Of a stretch of DNA of 64,000 nucleotides, positions 8,386 through 18,278 are shown one piece after another (the stretch's first letter is position 1; each line of letters begins with the position of its first letter). The position numbers and the translations under genes were made by a program. Below the pieces are notes generated by a model. That model saw only the letters and a program-made list of their open reading frames with translations, did no database searches and was not told where the DNA came from. The stretch is from positions 1-64,000 of the forward strand of contig PAQV01000087.1 of assembly GCA_002709405.1 (NCBI GenBank), in the 5' to 3' direction. This DNA is from Paracoccaceae bacterium. GTDB taxonomy: Bacteria > Pseudomonadota > Alphaproteobacteria > Rhodobacterales > Rhodobacteraceae.

Positions 8386-9969
8386 ATGAAGACCATGACG
8401 AGGCTTGGCCTCCTTGCCTGCTCGACCGCGATGCTCCTTGCAGGCCCCCTTGCCGCCCAGGATCGCCCCCTGCGGCTGGACGAATCCGCCGTCGGTGAAA
8501 TCGACCCGGCCAAGGGCACCGATTACGCCGACACCGTTCTGGGCGTGAACCTGTACGAAGCGCTGGTCTACCCGAAACAGGGCGGCGCGGGCGTGCAGCC
8601 CTGGCTGGCCAGCGACTGGACGATCGATGGGCTGGACTACACCTTCACCATCCGCGACGGCGCGACCTTCTCGTCGGGCAACCCGGTGACCGCCGCCGAC
8701 GTGGTCTATTCCTTCGACCGCCTGATGGCCCTGGGCCAGGGCCCGTCGTCGCTGTTCGAAGGCCGTGTCGCCTCGGTCGAGGCGGTCGATGACAGCACCG
8801 TCAAGTTCACCCTGACCGAAGCCTTCGCCCCCTTCCTGGCCGCCCTGGTGCAGCTGTCGGTGGTCGACAGCGCCGTGGTCAAGGACCACGCAACCGGCGA
8901 CGATTATGCCTCGGACTGGCTGTCGTCGACGGCGGCCGGATCGGGCGCCTATGTCATCAAGGAACACGATCCGCAGATCGAAACCGTGATGGTGCCGAAC
9001 CCCAACTACACCGGCGAGGCCATGGACGACCTGGCCCCGGACGAAGTCACCTACCGCTACTCGCTCGAAGCCTCGACCGTGCGCGCGCTGATGTCGCGCG
9101 GCGAACACGACATCTCGTCGCTGTGGCTGCCGCCCGAAGTGCTGAAGGCCATGGAAGCCGACGGCACCGTGCACCTGGCCTCGGAACCCGGCGGGACGGG
9201 CGAATACATCATGCTCAACACCCAGCGCCCGCCGCTGGATGACGTGCATTGCCGCCTGGCCCTGACCTATGCCTATGACTACGCGACCACGCTGCAGCTG
9301 CTGGCCGTGACCGACGACATGGCCCAGGGCATCGCCATGAACGGGGCCACGCCCTCGGGCCTGTTCGGGTCGGACCTGGACCGCCCGCTGCAAACCCAGG
9401 ACATGGACAAGGCCAAGGAAGAACTCGCCGCCTGCAAATACGCGCCGGACGAGTACGAACTGGACCTGGCCTGGATCGCCGAAGTGCCCGCCCGCGAACG
9501 CCTGGCCCTGCTGATGCAGGCGACGTTCACCCAGCTGGGCATGAACGTGAAGGTCACGCGGACCCCCTGGGCCCTGATCACCCAGCAGGTCACCGAACCG
9601 GCCACCGCGCCCCACGCGATCGAGATCGCCGTGTCGACCCGCACCCCGGACACGGATTCGCTGATGTACAACATGTACAGCTCGACCGTGCCGCACACCT
9701 GGATGTCGGCCTCCTACCTGGCTGACGACGAGGTCGACGGCTACCTGGAAGCGGGCCGGACCGAAACCGACCCCGAAAAGCGGGCCGAGATCTACCGCAA
9801 CCTCAACGGCCGCCTGCGCGACCTGGCCCCGGCGATCTACGCCTACGAGTTCACCGGCGTCTACGGCATCCGCAACGGCATCGAGGTCCCCAACCTGATG
9901 GACGACAGCAAGCGGTACTCGATCTCCGCTTTCTCGATGCTCTTCAAGGACATGCGGGTCACCGACTGA
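8386..9969 (+). CDS. ABC importer substrate-binding protein, peptide/nickel class (SBP_bac_5), 527 aa
   Basis: This is the periplasmic binding protein of the importer encoded downstream. It begins with a Sec signal peptide (MKTMTRLGLLACSTAMLLAG, cleavage after AAQ near residue 25). The mature part shows the family pattern LYEALVYP, W.IDGLDYTFTIRDGATFS and the conserved VTAADVVYSFDRL near residues 102-114. Family members bind peptides, opines, nickel or modified amino acids. The 40-base gap before it contains an AGAGGA ribosome site. A strong hairpin follows the gene (9978-10003), separating it from the permeases. Placement among hyu genes suggests it delivers their substrate. Confidence 0.93.
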   Translation: MKTMTRLGLLACSTAMLLAGPLAAQDRPLRLDESAVGEIDPAKGTDYADTVLGVNLYEALVYPKQGGAGVQPWLASDWTIDGLDYTFTIRDGATFSSGNPVTAADVVYSFDRLMALGQGPSSLFEGRVASVEAVDDSTVKFTLTEAFAPFLAALVQLSVVDSAVVKDHATGDDYASDWLSSTAAGSGAYVIKEHDPQIETVMVPNPNYTGEAMDDLAPDEVTYRYSLEASTVRALMSRGEHDISSLWLPPEVLKAMEADGTVHLASEPGGTGEYIMLNTQRPPLDDVHCRLALTYAYDYATTLQLLAVTDDMAQGIAMNGATPSGLFGSDLDRPLQTQDMDKAKEELAACKYAPDEYELDLAWIAEVPARERLALLMQATFTQLGMNVKVTRTPWALITQQVTEPATAPHAIEIAVSTRTPDTDSLMYNMYSSTVPHTWMSASYLADDEVDGYLEAGRTETDPEKRAEIYRNLNGRLRDLAPAIYAYEFTGVYGIRNGIEVPNLMDDSKRYSISAFSMLFKDMRVTD

Positions 9970-9977
9970 CCTGTCCC

Positions 9978-10003
9978 GGCCCCGGGGCGCGATCCCCGGG
10001 GCC
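9978..10003 (+). terminator. Intra-operon hairpin after the binding-protein gene
   Basis: A perfect 10-bp GC stem (GGCCCCGGGG / CCCCGGGGCC) with a 6-base loop lies just after the binding-protein stop. There is no U-run, so it is better read as an RNA-stabilising or partial read-through element that keeps the binding protein more abundant than the membrane subunits than as a full terminator. Confidence 0.7.
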
Positions 10004-10025
10004 ACCCGACGACCAGGAGAACACA

Positions 10026-10799
10026 ATGCGCATTCTATGGGTCAACCCGGTGGGAACCGACGCCGACGACACGGCCGTCGCCACCGCGCTGAAGGGCGCG
10101 GGCCGATCCGGGCTGACGGGCACCGTGCTGTCCTTTGCCCCCGGAACCGTGCCCGTGCACCTGGAATATGACGCCTTCGAGGCGATGGCCGTGCCCCAGG
10201 TCGTGCGCACCGCCCTGCATTTCGGCCGTGAAGGCTATGACGCGATGATCGTCGGCTGTTTCTACGACACCGCGCTGGAGGCCGCCCGCGAGGTGTCCGG
10301 CCGGATGATCGTCACCGGTCCCTGCATATCCGCGCTGGAATTCGCCGGCGCCCTGTCCGCCCGGTTTTCGGTGCTGGCCGCGACCGACAAGGCCGCCGGC
10401 CACATCCGCCGCCGCATCCGCGGCTACGGGGCCGAGGGCCGGCTGGCCTCGATCCGGCCGCTGGGGCTGTTGCCCTCGCAGATGCTGGCCGACCCCGAGG
10501 GCTGCGAAGCCCGCATCATCGACCAGGCCGCCCGGGCCGTGGCGGACGACGGGGCCGAGGCCATCGTGCTGGGCTGCACCATGGAATACCAGGCCGCCCT
10601 GCGCGTCGGAGACCGCCTTGGCGTGCCGATGATCGACGCCGTGCGCGCGCCGCTGATGCAGGCCGAAACCCTGGCCCATGCCGCCCGCAACTTCGGCTGG
10701 ACCCCCGGCCGCGTCGGCGGATCGGTCGCGCCCACCGGCGCCGAGATTGACGCCGCCGCCATCACCCCTCCCGACATCGGCAACAGGGTGGATTTCTGA
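10026..10799 (+). CDS. Aspartate/glutamate/hydantoin racemase family protein, 257 aa
   Basis: The fold is that of cofactor-independent Asp/Glu/hydantoin racemases. Two catalytic cysteines are present: C80 region in VGCFYDTALEAARE and C182 region in LGCTMEYQAA. The opening MRILWVNPVG is typical of hydantoin racemase. It would interconvert D and L forms of a 5-substituted hydantoin or of an acidic amino acid derivative, so that stereospecific Hyu enzymes can use both. It is placed between the binding protein and the permeases and ends 3 bases before the first permease. The hyu context favours hydantoin racemase over Asp/Glu racemase, though this is inference. Confidence 0.87.
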   Translation: MRILWVNPVGTDADDTAVATALKGAGRSGLTGTVLSFAPGTVPVHLEYDAFEAMAVPQVVRTALHFGREGYDAMIVGCFYDTALEAAREVSGRMIVTGPCISALEFAGALSARFSVLAATDKAAGHIRRRIRGYGAEGRLASIRPLGLLPSQMLADPEGCEARIIDQAARAVADDGAEAIVLGCTMEYQAALRVGDRLGVPMIDAVRAPLMQAETLAHAARNFGWTPGRVGGSVAPTGAEIDAAAITPPDIGNRVDF

Positions 10800-10802
10800 C
10801 CC

Positions 10803-11837
10803 ATGACCCCCGTACTTCGCCTGCTTCTTCAACGCCTTGCCATATCCGTCCTGGTGCTGGTCGGCGTGTCGATCCTGATCTTCTTCATCGCCCGCATCGT
10901 GCCCGGAGACCCGGCCCGCATCGCCCTTGGCCCCAACGCCAGCCAGGCCCAGGTCGACGCCCTGCGCGAGGCCCGACACCTGAACGACCCCATCGTCGTG
11001 CAATACGGCTGGTTCCTGCGCGACCTGCTGCACGGGGACCTGGGCACCTCGCTTTACACCAAGCGCCCCGTGACCCAGGACATCGCCACCTACTTCCCCG
11101 CCACGCTGGAACTGGTGCTTTACGCGGGGGCCATGATGATCCTTCTGGGCCTGCCGCTCGGCCGGCTGGCCGCCCGCTTCCAAAGACGCTGGCCCGACCA
11201 TATGGCCCGGCTGATCTCGGTCATCGCGGTCTGCACGCCGGCCTTTGTCTGGGGCGTCGTGCTGCAACTGACCTTTGCCTATATCTGGCCGATCTTCCCG
11301 CTGGAGGGCCGGCTGTCCAACGGCATCGACGCGCCCCCCCTGATCACCGGGTTCTACACCATAGACGCCCTGCTGAACGGCCAGGTGGCCACCTTCTTCG
11401 ACGCGCTTTACCACATGATCCTGCCCGCCACCGCCCTGGCCCTGTCGGGCATCGGCCAGACCGCCCGGCTGACCCGGTCGTCGATGATCGAAACCTACCG
11501 CAAGCCCTTCATCGACATGTCCCGGGCCTATGGCTTTCGCGAGGACCGCATTTCCCGCCGCTTCGCCTTCTGGCCCTCGCTGATCCCGACGTTGACCATC
11601 GTGGGCCTCGATTTCGCGGCCATGCTCGCCAACGCCTTCCTGGTCGAACGGGTCTTCGTCTGGCCGGGCCTGTCGCGCTACGGGGTCGAGGTCATCCTGC
11701 GCAAGGACCTGGACGCCATCGTCGGCGTCGTCCTTGTCATCGCGGCCATGTTCCTGGTCACCAACCTGATCGTCGACCTGATCGTGTCCATCATCAACCC
11801 GCGCATCCGCCTGGCCGAACGAAAGGCGAAAGCATGA
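10803..11837 (+). CDS. ABC importer permease, DppB type, 344 aa
   Basis: This is the first inner-membrane subunit of the peptide-class importer. A first membrane helix at residues 9-32 (LAISVLVLVGVSILIFFIAR) is followed by the family hallmark VPGDPARIALGP, a large external segment, then five more helices. The EAA cytoplasmic loop is in the FIDMSRAYGFRE region. Length is normal for DppB/OppB. The stop overlaps the start of the second permease by four bases. It would form a heterodimer with the next gene product. Confidence 0.93.
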   Translation: MTPVLRLLLQRLAISVLVLVGVSILIFFIARIVPGDPARIALGPNASQAQVDALREARHLNDPIVVQYGWFLRDLLHGDLGTSLYTKRPVTQDIATYFPATLELVLYAGAMMILLGLPLGRLAARFQRRWPDHMARLISVIAVCTPAFVWGVVLQLTFAYIWPIFPLEGRLSNGIDAPPLITGFYTIDALLNGQVATFFDALYHMILPATALALSGIGQTARLTRSSMIETYRKPFIDMSRAYGFREDRISRRFAFWPSLIPTLTIVGLDFAAMLANAFLVERVFVWPGLSRYGVEVILRKDLDAIVGVVLVIAAMFLVTNLIVDLIVSIINPRIRLAERKAKA

Positions 11838-12682
11838 GTGCGAAAGCCCCCTCCGTCGCCTGGACCGAGTTCCGGTCCAACCCGATTTCCATCCTTGGCC
11901 TGGTGCTGGTGATCTTCTGCATCGCGCTGGCCGTGCTGGCCGATTTCATCACCCCCTACCCCGCCCATGTCGGCCCGATCGGAGACTTCACGGCCATCAA
12001 CCAGGCTCCCTCGGCCGCGCATTGGTTCGGCACCGACACCATCGGGCGCGACCTGCTGACCCGCATCGTCTACGGCTTCCGCCTGTCGCTGCTGATGGCC
12101 GTGCTGGTGCTGTCGATCTCGATGCCCGTGGGGGTGATCCTGGGGCTCTTTGCCGGCTACCTAGGCGGCTGGGTCGAATTCGTGCTGATGCGCCTGACCG
12201 ACATCTTCCTGGCCATTCCCCCGCTTGTGCTGGCCATGGCCATCATGGGCTTTCTGCCCGCCACCCTGACCAACGCCATGCTGGCCGTCACCGTCATGTG
12301 GTGGCCCTGGTACACCCGGCTGGTCTACAACGTCGTCCGCTCCGAGGCCCGCGAGGGCTATGTGCTGGCGGCAGAAGTCATCGGGGCCTCGCCCCTGCAC
12401 ATCATGTTCCGCGAAATCCTGCCCAATTGCGCGCCCTCGGTGCTGACCAAGCTGACACTGGATATCGGGTTCGTCGTGCTGATGGTGTCCTCGCTGTCGT
12501 TCCTTGGCCTCGGCGTGCAGCCTCCCACCCCCGACCTCGGGTCGATGGTGGCCGACGGGGCCAAATACATGCCCGACGCCTGGTGGCTGTCGATCTTCCC
12601 TGCGCTCGCGATCATGGTCCTTGTCCTTGGCTTCAACCTGCTGGGCGACGGGCTGCGCGAAGCCTTCGATGCAGAGGTGTAA
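11834..12682 (+). CDS. ABC importer permease, DppC type, 282 aa
   Basis: This is the second permease of the importer. It has an N-terminal OppC-type helix (ISILGLVLVIFCIALAVLAD), the family signature HWFGTDTIGRDLLTRIVYG near residues 63-81, and five later membrane segments with an EAA loop at YVLAAEVIGASPLHIMFREI. Length is typical of DppC/OppC. ATG overlaps the DppB-like stop and the gene ends one base before the first ATPase gene, so stoichiometric translation of the complex is expected. Confidence 0.93.
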   Translation: MSAKAPSVAWTEFRSNPISILGLVLVIFCIALAVLADFITPYPAHVGPIGDFTAINQAPSAAHWFGTDTIGRDLLTRIVYGFRLSLLMAVLVLSISMPVGVILGLFAGYLGGWVEFVLMRLTDIFLAIPPLVLAMAIMGFLPATLTNAMLAVTVMWWPWYTRLVYNVVRSEAREGYVLAAEVIGASPLHIMFREILPNCAPSVLTKLTLDIGFVVLMVSSLSFLGLGVQPPTPDLGSMVADGAKYMPDAWWLSIFPALAIMVLVLGFNLLGDGLREAFDAEV

Positions 12683-12683
12683 G

Positions 12684-13564
<881 letters not shown>

Positions 13565-13568
<4 letters not shown>

Positions 13569-14383
13569 GCGACGTCCTTCTGCGCACCACCCGCCTGTCC
13601 AAGATCTTCAAGACCGGCGATCACGAGGTCAGGGCCCTCGACGACGTGGATTTCGACGTGCGCCGGGGCGAATGCCATGCGGTCGTGGGCGAAAGCGGGT
13701 CCGGCAAGTCGACGCTGGCCAATATCATCCTGGGCATCCATGCCTCCACCTATGGCGAGGTGCATTTCGACGGCAAGCCGCTGTTCCAGGACCGCCCCCG
13801 GGCGATGAAACGGCGGATCCAGCTGGTCCAGCAGAACCCGCTGTCCTCGCTGAACGGGCGCCGCCGGATCGGCAAGTCGATCCGCCTGCCGATGGATGTG
13901 CACGGGCTGGGCGAAACCCGCCGCCGGGCCGCCAAGGTCGAAGAGTTGCTGGTCGAGGTCGGCCTGGAACCGGAGATGGCCCGCCGCACCCCCGCCTCGC
14001 TGTCGGGCGGGCAGCGCCAGCGCGTGGCCATCGCCCGGGCGCTGGCCGCCGAACCTGACCTGATCGTGCTGGACGAACCGACATCCGCGCTGGACGTGCT
14101 GGTCCAGGCCCGCGTGCTGAAACTGCTCGACACGCTGCGCCGCGACCGGGGCCTGACCTATGTCTTCATCACCCATGACCTGGCCGTGGTCCGGGCGCTG
14201 GCCGACCGGATCAGCGTCTTTGCCGAGGGCAAGCGCGTCGAAACCGGCCGCGCCGACCAGATCTTCACCGCGCCACAGGCCGACTTCACCCGCCAGCTGA
14301 TCGGGGCCGTCCCCGTGGCCAGCGCCGAGGAAGAAGCCATGCGCGACAGCATCCGCCTGACCGGCCGCGCCCCGCAGGCCTGA
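13565..14383 (+). CDS. ABC importer ATPase, DppF type, 272 aa
   Basis: This is the second ATPase of the importer. Walker A GESGSGKSTL, a Q-loop (IQLVQQNPLSSL), signature LSGGQRQRVAIA and Walker B LIVLDEPTSALD appear in the normal order, followed by ITHDLAVVRALADRIS with the switch histidine. The usual DppF C-terminal tail is short. It completes a five-gene importer (binding protein, two permeases, two ATPases) interrupted only by the racemase. A second hyuA follows after 25 bases. Confidence 0.93.
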
Positions 14384-14408
14384 CGGCCGAACGACAAGGA
14401 ATACCCAA

Positions 14409-16430
14409 GTGGCAACTCGCATTGGCGTCGACATCGGCGGCACCTTCACCGACCTGATCTATTACAACGAAACCACCGGCGAGACGGTCGAGGGCAAGGT
14501 CCCCACCGTCCCCCATGCCCCCGAAGAGGGCGTCATCCACGCGGTCCAGGCCCACGTCCCCCAGCATGTCATTGCCGATGCGGCCTATTTCCTGCACGGC
14601 ACCACCGTCGGCCTCAACGCCCTGCTGGAACGGCGCGGGGCCGAGGTCGGCCTGCTGGCCACCCAGGGCTTCCGCGACGTGCTGGAAATCCGGCGCGGCG
14701 ACCGGGCCGAGATGTACAACCTCTTCTGGCAACAGCCCCCTGCCCTCGTCCCTCGCCGCCGCCGGCTGGAGGTGCCAGGCCGGGTGCTGGGCGACGGTTC
14801 GGTCCATGCGCCCGTCGATGAGGCCGCCACGCGGGACGCCATCCGCGCGCTGATGGCCTTCAAGGTCGATGCCATTGCCGTGGCGCTGATCAACGCCTGG
14901 GCCAACCCGGACCACGAATTGCTGGTCGAACGGCTGATCCGCGAGGAAGGGTTCGAAGGCGGTATTTCCCTGTCGCACCGGATCTCGGGTGAATACCGCG
15001 AATACGAACGGACCTCGACCACTGTCATCGACGCCTTCGTCCGCGGGCGGATGTCGAACTACCTGCGCCGGCTGGAAACCCGCCTGCGCGACCTGGGCTT
15101 CACCGGCACCGCCCTGATCACCCGCTCGGGCAGCGGGTCGATGTCCTTCGCCGAGGCCGAGGACCGCCCCTTTGAAACCATCATGTCCGGCCCGGTCGGC
15201 GGGGCGCATGGCGCGTCCGAATTTGCCCGGTCACTGGGGATCAAGGCGCTGATCACGGCCGACGTGGGCGGCACCAGTTTCGATACCGCGCTGATCCTGG
15301 GTGGCGAACCGCAGGTGCTGTACGAAGGGTCCATCGACGGCATGCCGGTGCAGACCACCTGGGTCGACGTGCGCTCTATCGGGGCGGGCGGAGGCTCGCT
15401 GGCCCACGTGGATCGCGGCGGGCTGATGCGCGTCGGGCCGCAATCGGCGGGCGCGGTGCCCGGCCCCGCATGCTATGGCAAGGGCGGCACCCAGCCGGCC
15501 CTGACCGATGCGGCGGCCTACCTGGGCATGCTTGGCCCCGGGCAACTGGCCTCGGGCATTACGCTCGACATCGCCGCCTCGACCTCGGCCCTGGCCACGG
15601 TCGCCAAGGCCCTGGGCCAGGATGTCGAAACGGTGGCCACGGGTGTCATGCGCATTGCCGCCGCCGCCATGGGCGGAGCCATGCGCGAGGTCACCGTCGA
15701 ACAGGGGCTGGATCCGCGCGGCATGACGCTTCTGCCCTTCGGCGGCGCCGGTCCGCTGATGGCCTGCCTGCTGGCCGATGACCTGGGCATGACCCGCATC
15801 GTGATGCCCCCCTTCGCCGGGAATTTCTCGGCCTGGGGTCTTCTGGGCGCCGACCGGGTGCAATCCTCGGCCCGAACCCTCGTGACGGACCTGGACGCCC
15901 AAGGCCTGACCCGCGCCCAGGCCCTGCTCGACACCCTGCTGGCCGAGCTGACGGACCGCGGCGCACGGCCTGACAAGGCCAGCCCCTCGGCCCGGCTGGA
16001 CCTGCGCTACAAGGGCCAGGAACATGCCCTGTCGGTCGATCTGCCGCTCGACGGCACCCGCATCGCCACCGATGTCGACACCATCCTGACCACCTTCGCC
16101 CGGGAATACGACAAGACCTTCGGCGGCACGCTCGACGAACAGGTCGAAACCGTCGCCGTCCGCGCCACCTATACCGAGGCGCTGGCCAAGCGGCAGGTCC
16201 GCGTGCCCGAGCCCTCCCCCGCCCCGGCCGAACCGGCCTCCATCGACGCCCATTCCTTCGCCCTGGGCAAGCGCCTGCCCTTCGCCATCATCCCCCGCGC
16301 CACCATCGCCGGGCCCACCGACGGGCCCTGCATCGTGACCGAAACCACATCCACCCTGTATGTCGACGCCGGCTGGACGATCCGCCCCGGCACCCAGGGC
16401 GAGCTGATCCTCGACCGCAAGGAGCTTTGA
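14409..16430 (+). CDS. hyuA: Hydantoinase/oxoprolinase A-type subunit (HyuA 2), 673 aa
   Basis: A second, divergent ATP-binding Hyu subunit. The motifs are DIGGTFTD at residues 8-15 and TADVGGTSFDTALI near 284-297, followed by VDVRSIGAGGGSLA. It starts with GTG, preceded by an AAGGAA ribosome site, and reads MATRIGVDIGGTF. Compared with HyuA 1 it is about 27 residues shorter and differs through most of its length, so it is not a recent duplicate and probably handles a different substrate or step. The stop is 3 bases before hyuB3, its dedicated partner. Confidence 0.92.
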   Translation: MATRIGVDIGGTFTDLIYYNETTGETVEGKVPTVPHAPEEGVIHAVQAHVPQHVIADAAYFLHGTTVGLNALLERRGAEVGLLATQGFRDVLEIRRGDRAEMYNLFWQQPPALVPRRRRLEVPGRVLGDGSVHAPVDEAATRDAIRALMAFKVDAIAVALINAWANPDHELLVERLIREEGFEGGISLSHRISGEYREYERTSTTVIDAFVRGRMSNYLRRLETRLRDLGFTGTALITRSGSGSMSFAEAEDRPFETIMSGPVGGAHGASEFARSLGIKALITADVGGTSFDTALILGGEPQVLYEGSIDGMPVQTTWVDVRSIGAGGGSLAHVDRGGLMRVGPQSAGAVPGPACYGKGGTQPALTDAAAYLGMLGPGQLASGITLDIAASTSALATVAKALGQDVETVATGVMRIAAAAMGGAMREVTVEQGLDPRGMTLLPFGGAGPLMACLLADDLGMTRIVMPPFAGNFSAWGLLGADRVQSSARTLVTDLDAQGLTRAQALLDTLLAELTDRGARPDKASPSARLDLRYKGQEHALSVDLPLDGTRIATDVDTILTTFAREYDKTFGGTLDEQVETVAVRATYTEALAKRQVRVPEPSPAPAEPASIDAHSFALGKRLPFAIIPRATIAGPTDGPCIVTETTSTLYVDAGWTIRPGTQGELILDRKEL

Positions 16431-16433
16431 GCC

Positions 16434-18158
16434 ATGGACACCATCCTGCACAAGGCCGGCCAGTCGCGCACGGCGCCCTCCGACCCGGTTGACCCGATCA
16501 CCACCGAGGTTGTCCGCCACGCCCTGAACTCGGCCGCCAACCAGATGAAACGCGCCCTGGTGCGCACCGCCTTCTCGCCGGTGATCTACGAGGTGCTGGA
16601 TTTCGCCGTCGCCCTTTATGACCGCGACGTGCGCCTTCTGGCCCAGGCCCCCAGCCTGCCGATGTTCATGGGCACGCTGAACTTCTGCGTGATCGAGGCC
16701 GTCAAGGGCATCGGCGGGGTCGAGAACCTGAACGAAGGCGACATCATCATCTACAACTGGCCCTATGGCACCGGCTCGCATCCGCAGGACCTGGCCGTGG
16801 TCATGCCCGCCTTCCACGAGGGCGAACTGGTCGGCTATGCCGCCATCAAGGGCCATTGGCTGGATATCGCGGGCAAGGACCCCTATTGCACCGACACCGT
16901 CGATGTCTTCCAGGAGGGCACGATCTATCCCGGCGTCAAGATCGTCGAGGCCGGCAAGATGGTCGATCCGATCTACCGCATCATCCTGGCCAACTCGCGC
17001 GTGCCCAAGATGATCGCCGGGGACCTCAACGCCGAAATCGTCGGTGTGCGCACCGGCGTCCGAGCCCTGCTCGAGGTCGTCGCCCGCCACGGGCTGGCCG
17101 ATTTCACCCGGGCCGTCGAGGAAATGTTCGACCATGGCGAACGGGTCGTGCGCAACTACTTCGCGGCGATCCCCGACGGCACCTATACCGGGTCCGGCGT
17201 GATGGACGACAACGGGGTCGAACCCGGCCAGATCCCCTTTGACATCACCGTCATCGTCGACGGCGATGCTGTGCGGCTGGATTACTCTGACGCCCCGCCG
17301 CAACAGGCCGGGCCGATCAACACCCCGGTACCCTCGACGATATCCACCAGCCGGGTCGCCATTTCCATGCTCGCCGGCATGGGCGAGGCCCCGAACGAAG
17401 GCCATTTCCGCGCCATCGAGGTCGTCACCCGCCCCGGCACCATGTTCCACCCCCTGCCCCCCGCGCCGTGCTTCCTGTACGGCTGGCCCGCGGTGCAGGC
17501 GATCGAGGCGGTCTACCAGGCCCTGTCCCACGCCGCGCCGGAAATCGTGCCGGCCATGTCGGGCGGCTGCATCTGCTCGCTTGTCCACTGGGGCACCCGC
17601 GAAAAGACCGGAGAGCCCTGGGCAGACGGCGCGCCCCACCCCGTGGGCCAGGGCGCGTGGAAGGGCCATGACGGGGGCACCATGCTGCACATCTCGGAAA
17701 GTGCCACGCGGTTCTCGCCCGTCGAAGTCTGGGAAAGCCGCAACCCCTGGCTGGTCGAGTGCATGGAACTGGTGCCCGACAGCTGCGGTCCGGGTGAATG
17801 GCGCGGCGGCATGGGCGTCGATTTCGCCTTCCGCATGCTGGAAGACACCTATGTCACCACCTCGGTCGAGCGCACCGAGAACGGCCCCTGGGGTCTGGAG
17901 GGCGGCGTCGGCGGGCGCGCCAACGCGGTGCGCATCGAACGGGCCGACGGATCCGTCGAATCGAAACCCAAGGCCACCCGTATCCCGATGCCCAAGGGCG
18001 ACATGCTGCGCCTGCGCACCGGCGGAGGCGGCGGCTATGGCGCGCCCTCGGCCCGCGCGCCCGAGGCGGTGCTGGCCGATCTCGAGGACGGCTACATCAC
18101 CCACGACTACGCCCGCACCCATCACCCGCAGGTGCCCCTGCCAGACGACGAAAGCTAG
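16434..18158 (+). CDS. hyuB: Hydantoinase/oxoprolinase B-type subunit (HyuB 3), 574 aa
   Basis: This B subunit pairs with HyuA 2. It opens with DPVDPITTEVVRHALNSAAN after an extra 13 or so residues, and the family motif is altered to IIYNWPYGTGSHPQDLAVV near residues 105-123, where HyuB 1 and 2 have NDP..GGVTHLND. The C-terminus is glycine rich (RTGGGGGYGAPSARAPEAVL). The variant motif is typical of a different Hyu branch, related to acetone- or acetophenone-carboxylase-like and N-methylhydantoinase enzymes. The gene ends a run of closely spaced genes; 120 bases follow before the dehydrogenase. Confidence 0.91.
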   Translation: MDTILHKAGQSRTAPSDPVDPITTEVVRHALNSAANQMKRALVRTAFSPVIYEVLDFAVALYDRDVRLLAQAPSLPMFMGTLNFCVIEAVKGIGGVENLNEGDIIIYNWPYGTGSHPQDLAVVMPAFHEGELVGYAAIKGHWLDIAGKDPYCTDTVDVFQEGTIYPGVKIVEAGKMVDPIYRIILANSRVPKMIAGDLNAEIVGVRTGVRALLEVVARHGLADFTRAVEEMFDHGERVVRNYFAAIPDGTYTGSGVMDDNGVEPGQIPFDITVIVDGDAVRLDYSDAPPQQAGPINTPVPSTISTSRVAISMLAGMGEAPNEGHFRAIEVVTRPGTMFHPLPPAPCFLYGWPAVQAIEAVYQALSHAAPEIVPAMSGGCICSLVHWGTREKTGEPWADGAPHPVGQGAWKGHDGGTMLHISESATRFSPVEVWESRNPWLVECMELVPDSCGPGEWRGGMGVDFAFRMLEDTYVTTSVERTENGPWGLEGGVGGRANAVRIERADGSVESKPKATRIPMPKGDMLRLRTGGGGGYGAPSARAPEAVLADLEDGYITHDYARTHHPQVPLPDDES

Positions 18159-18278
18159 GCTTTCCCCGGGGTCATCCTTGCCGGGATCGGCCTCGGGACA
18201 CATTCGGAACTGGCGTTCCTCCTCGGCCCCATGTCAGGCTGATCCGGTCAGGTGACACCCACCGGAAAGGAAGCCAAC

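Noticed and set aside
15231-18203. 990-codon open frame antisense to hyuA2/hyuB3
   Set aside because: It mirrors codon positions of two well-recognised genes and has low-complexity composition; no motif supports it.
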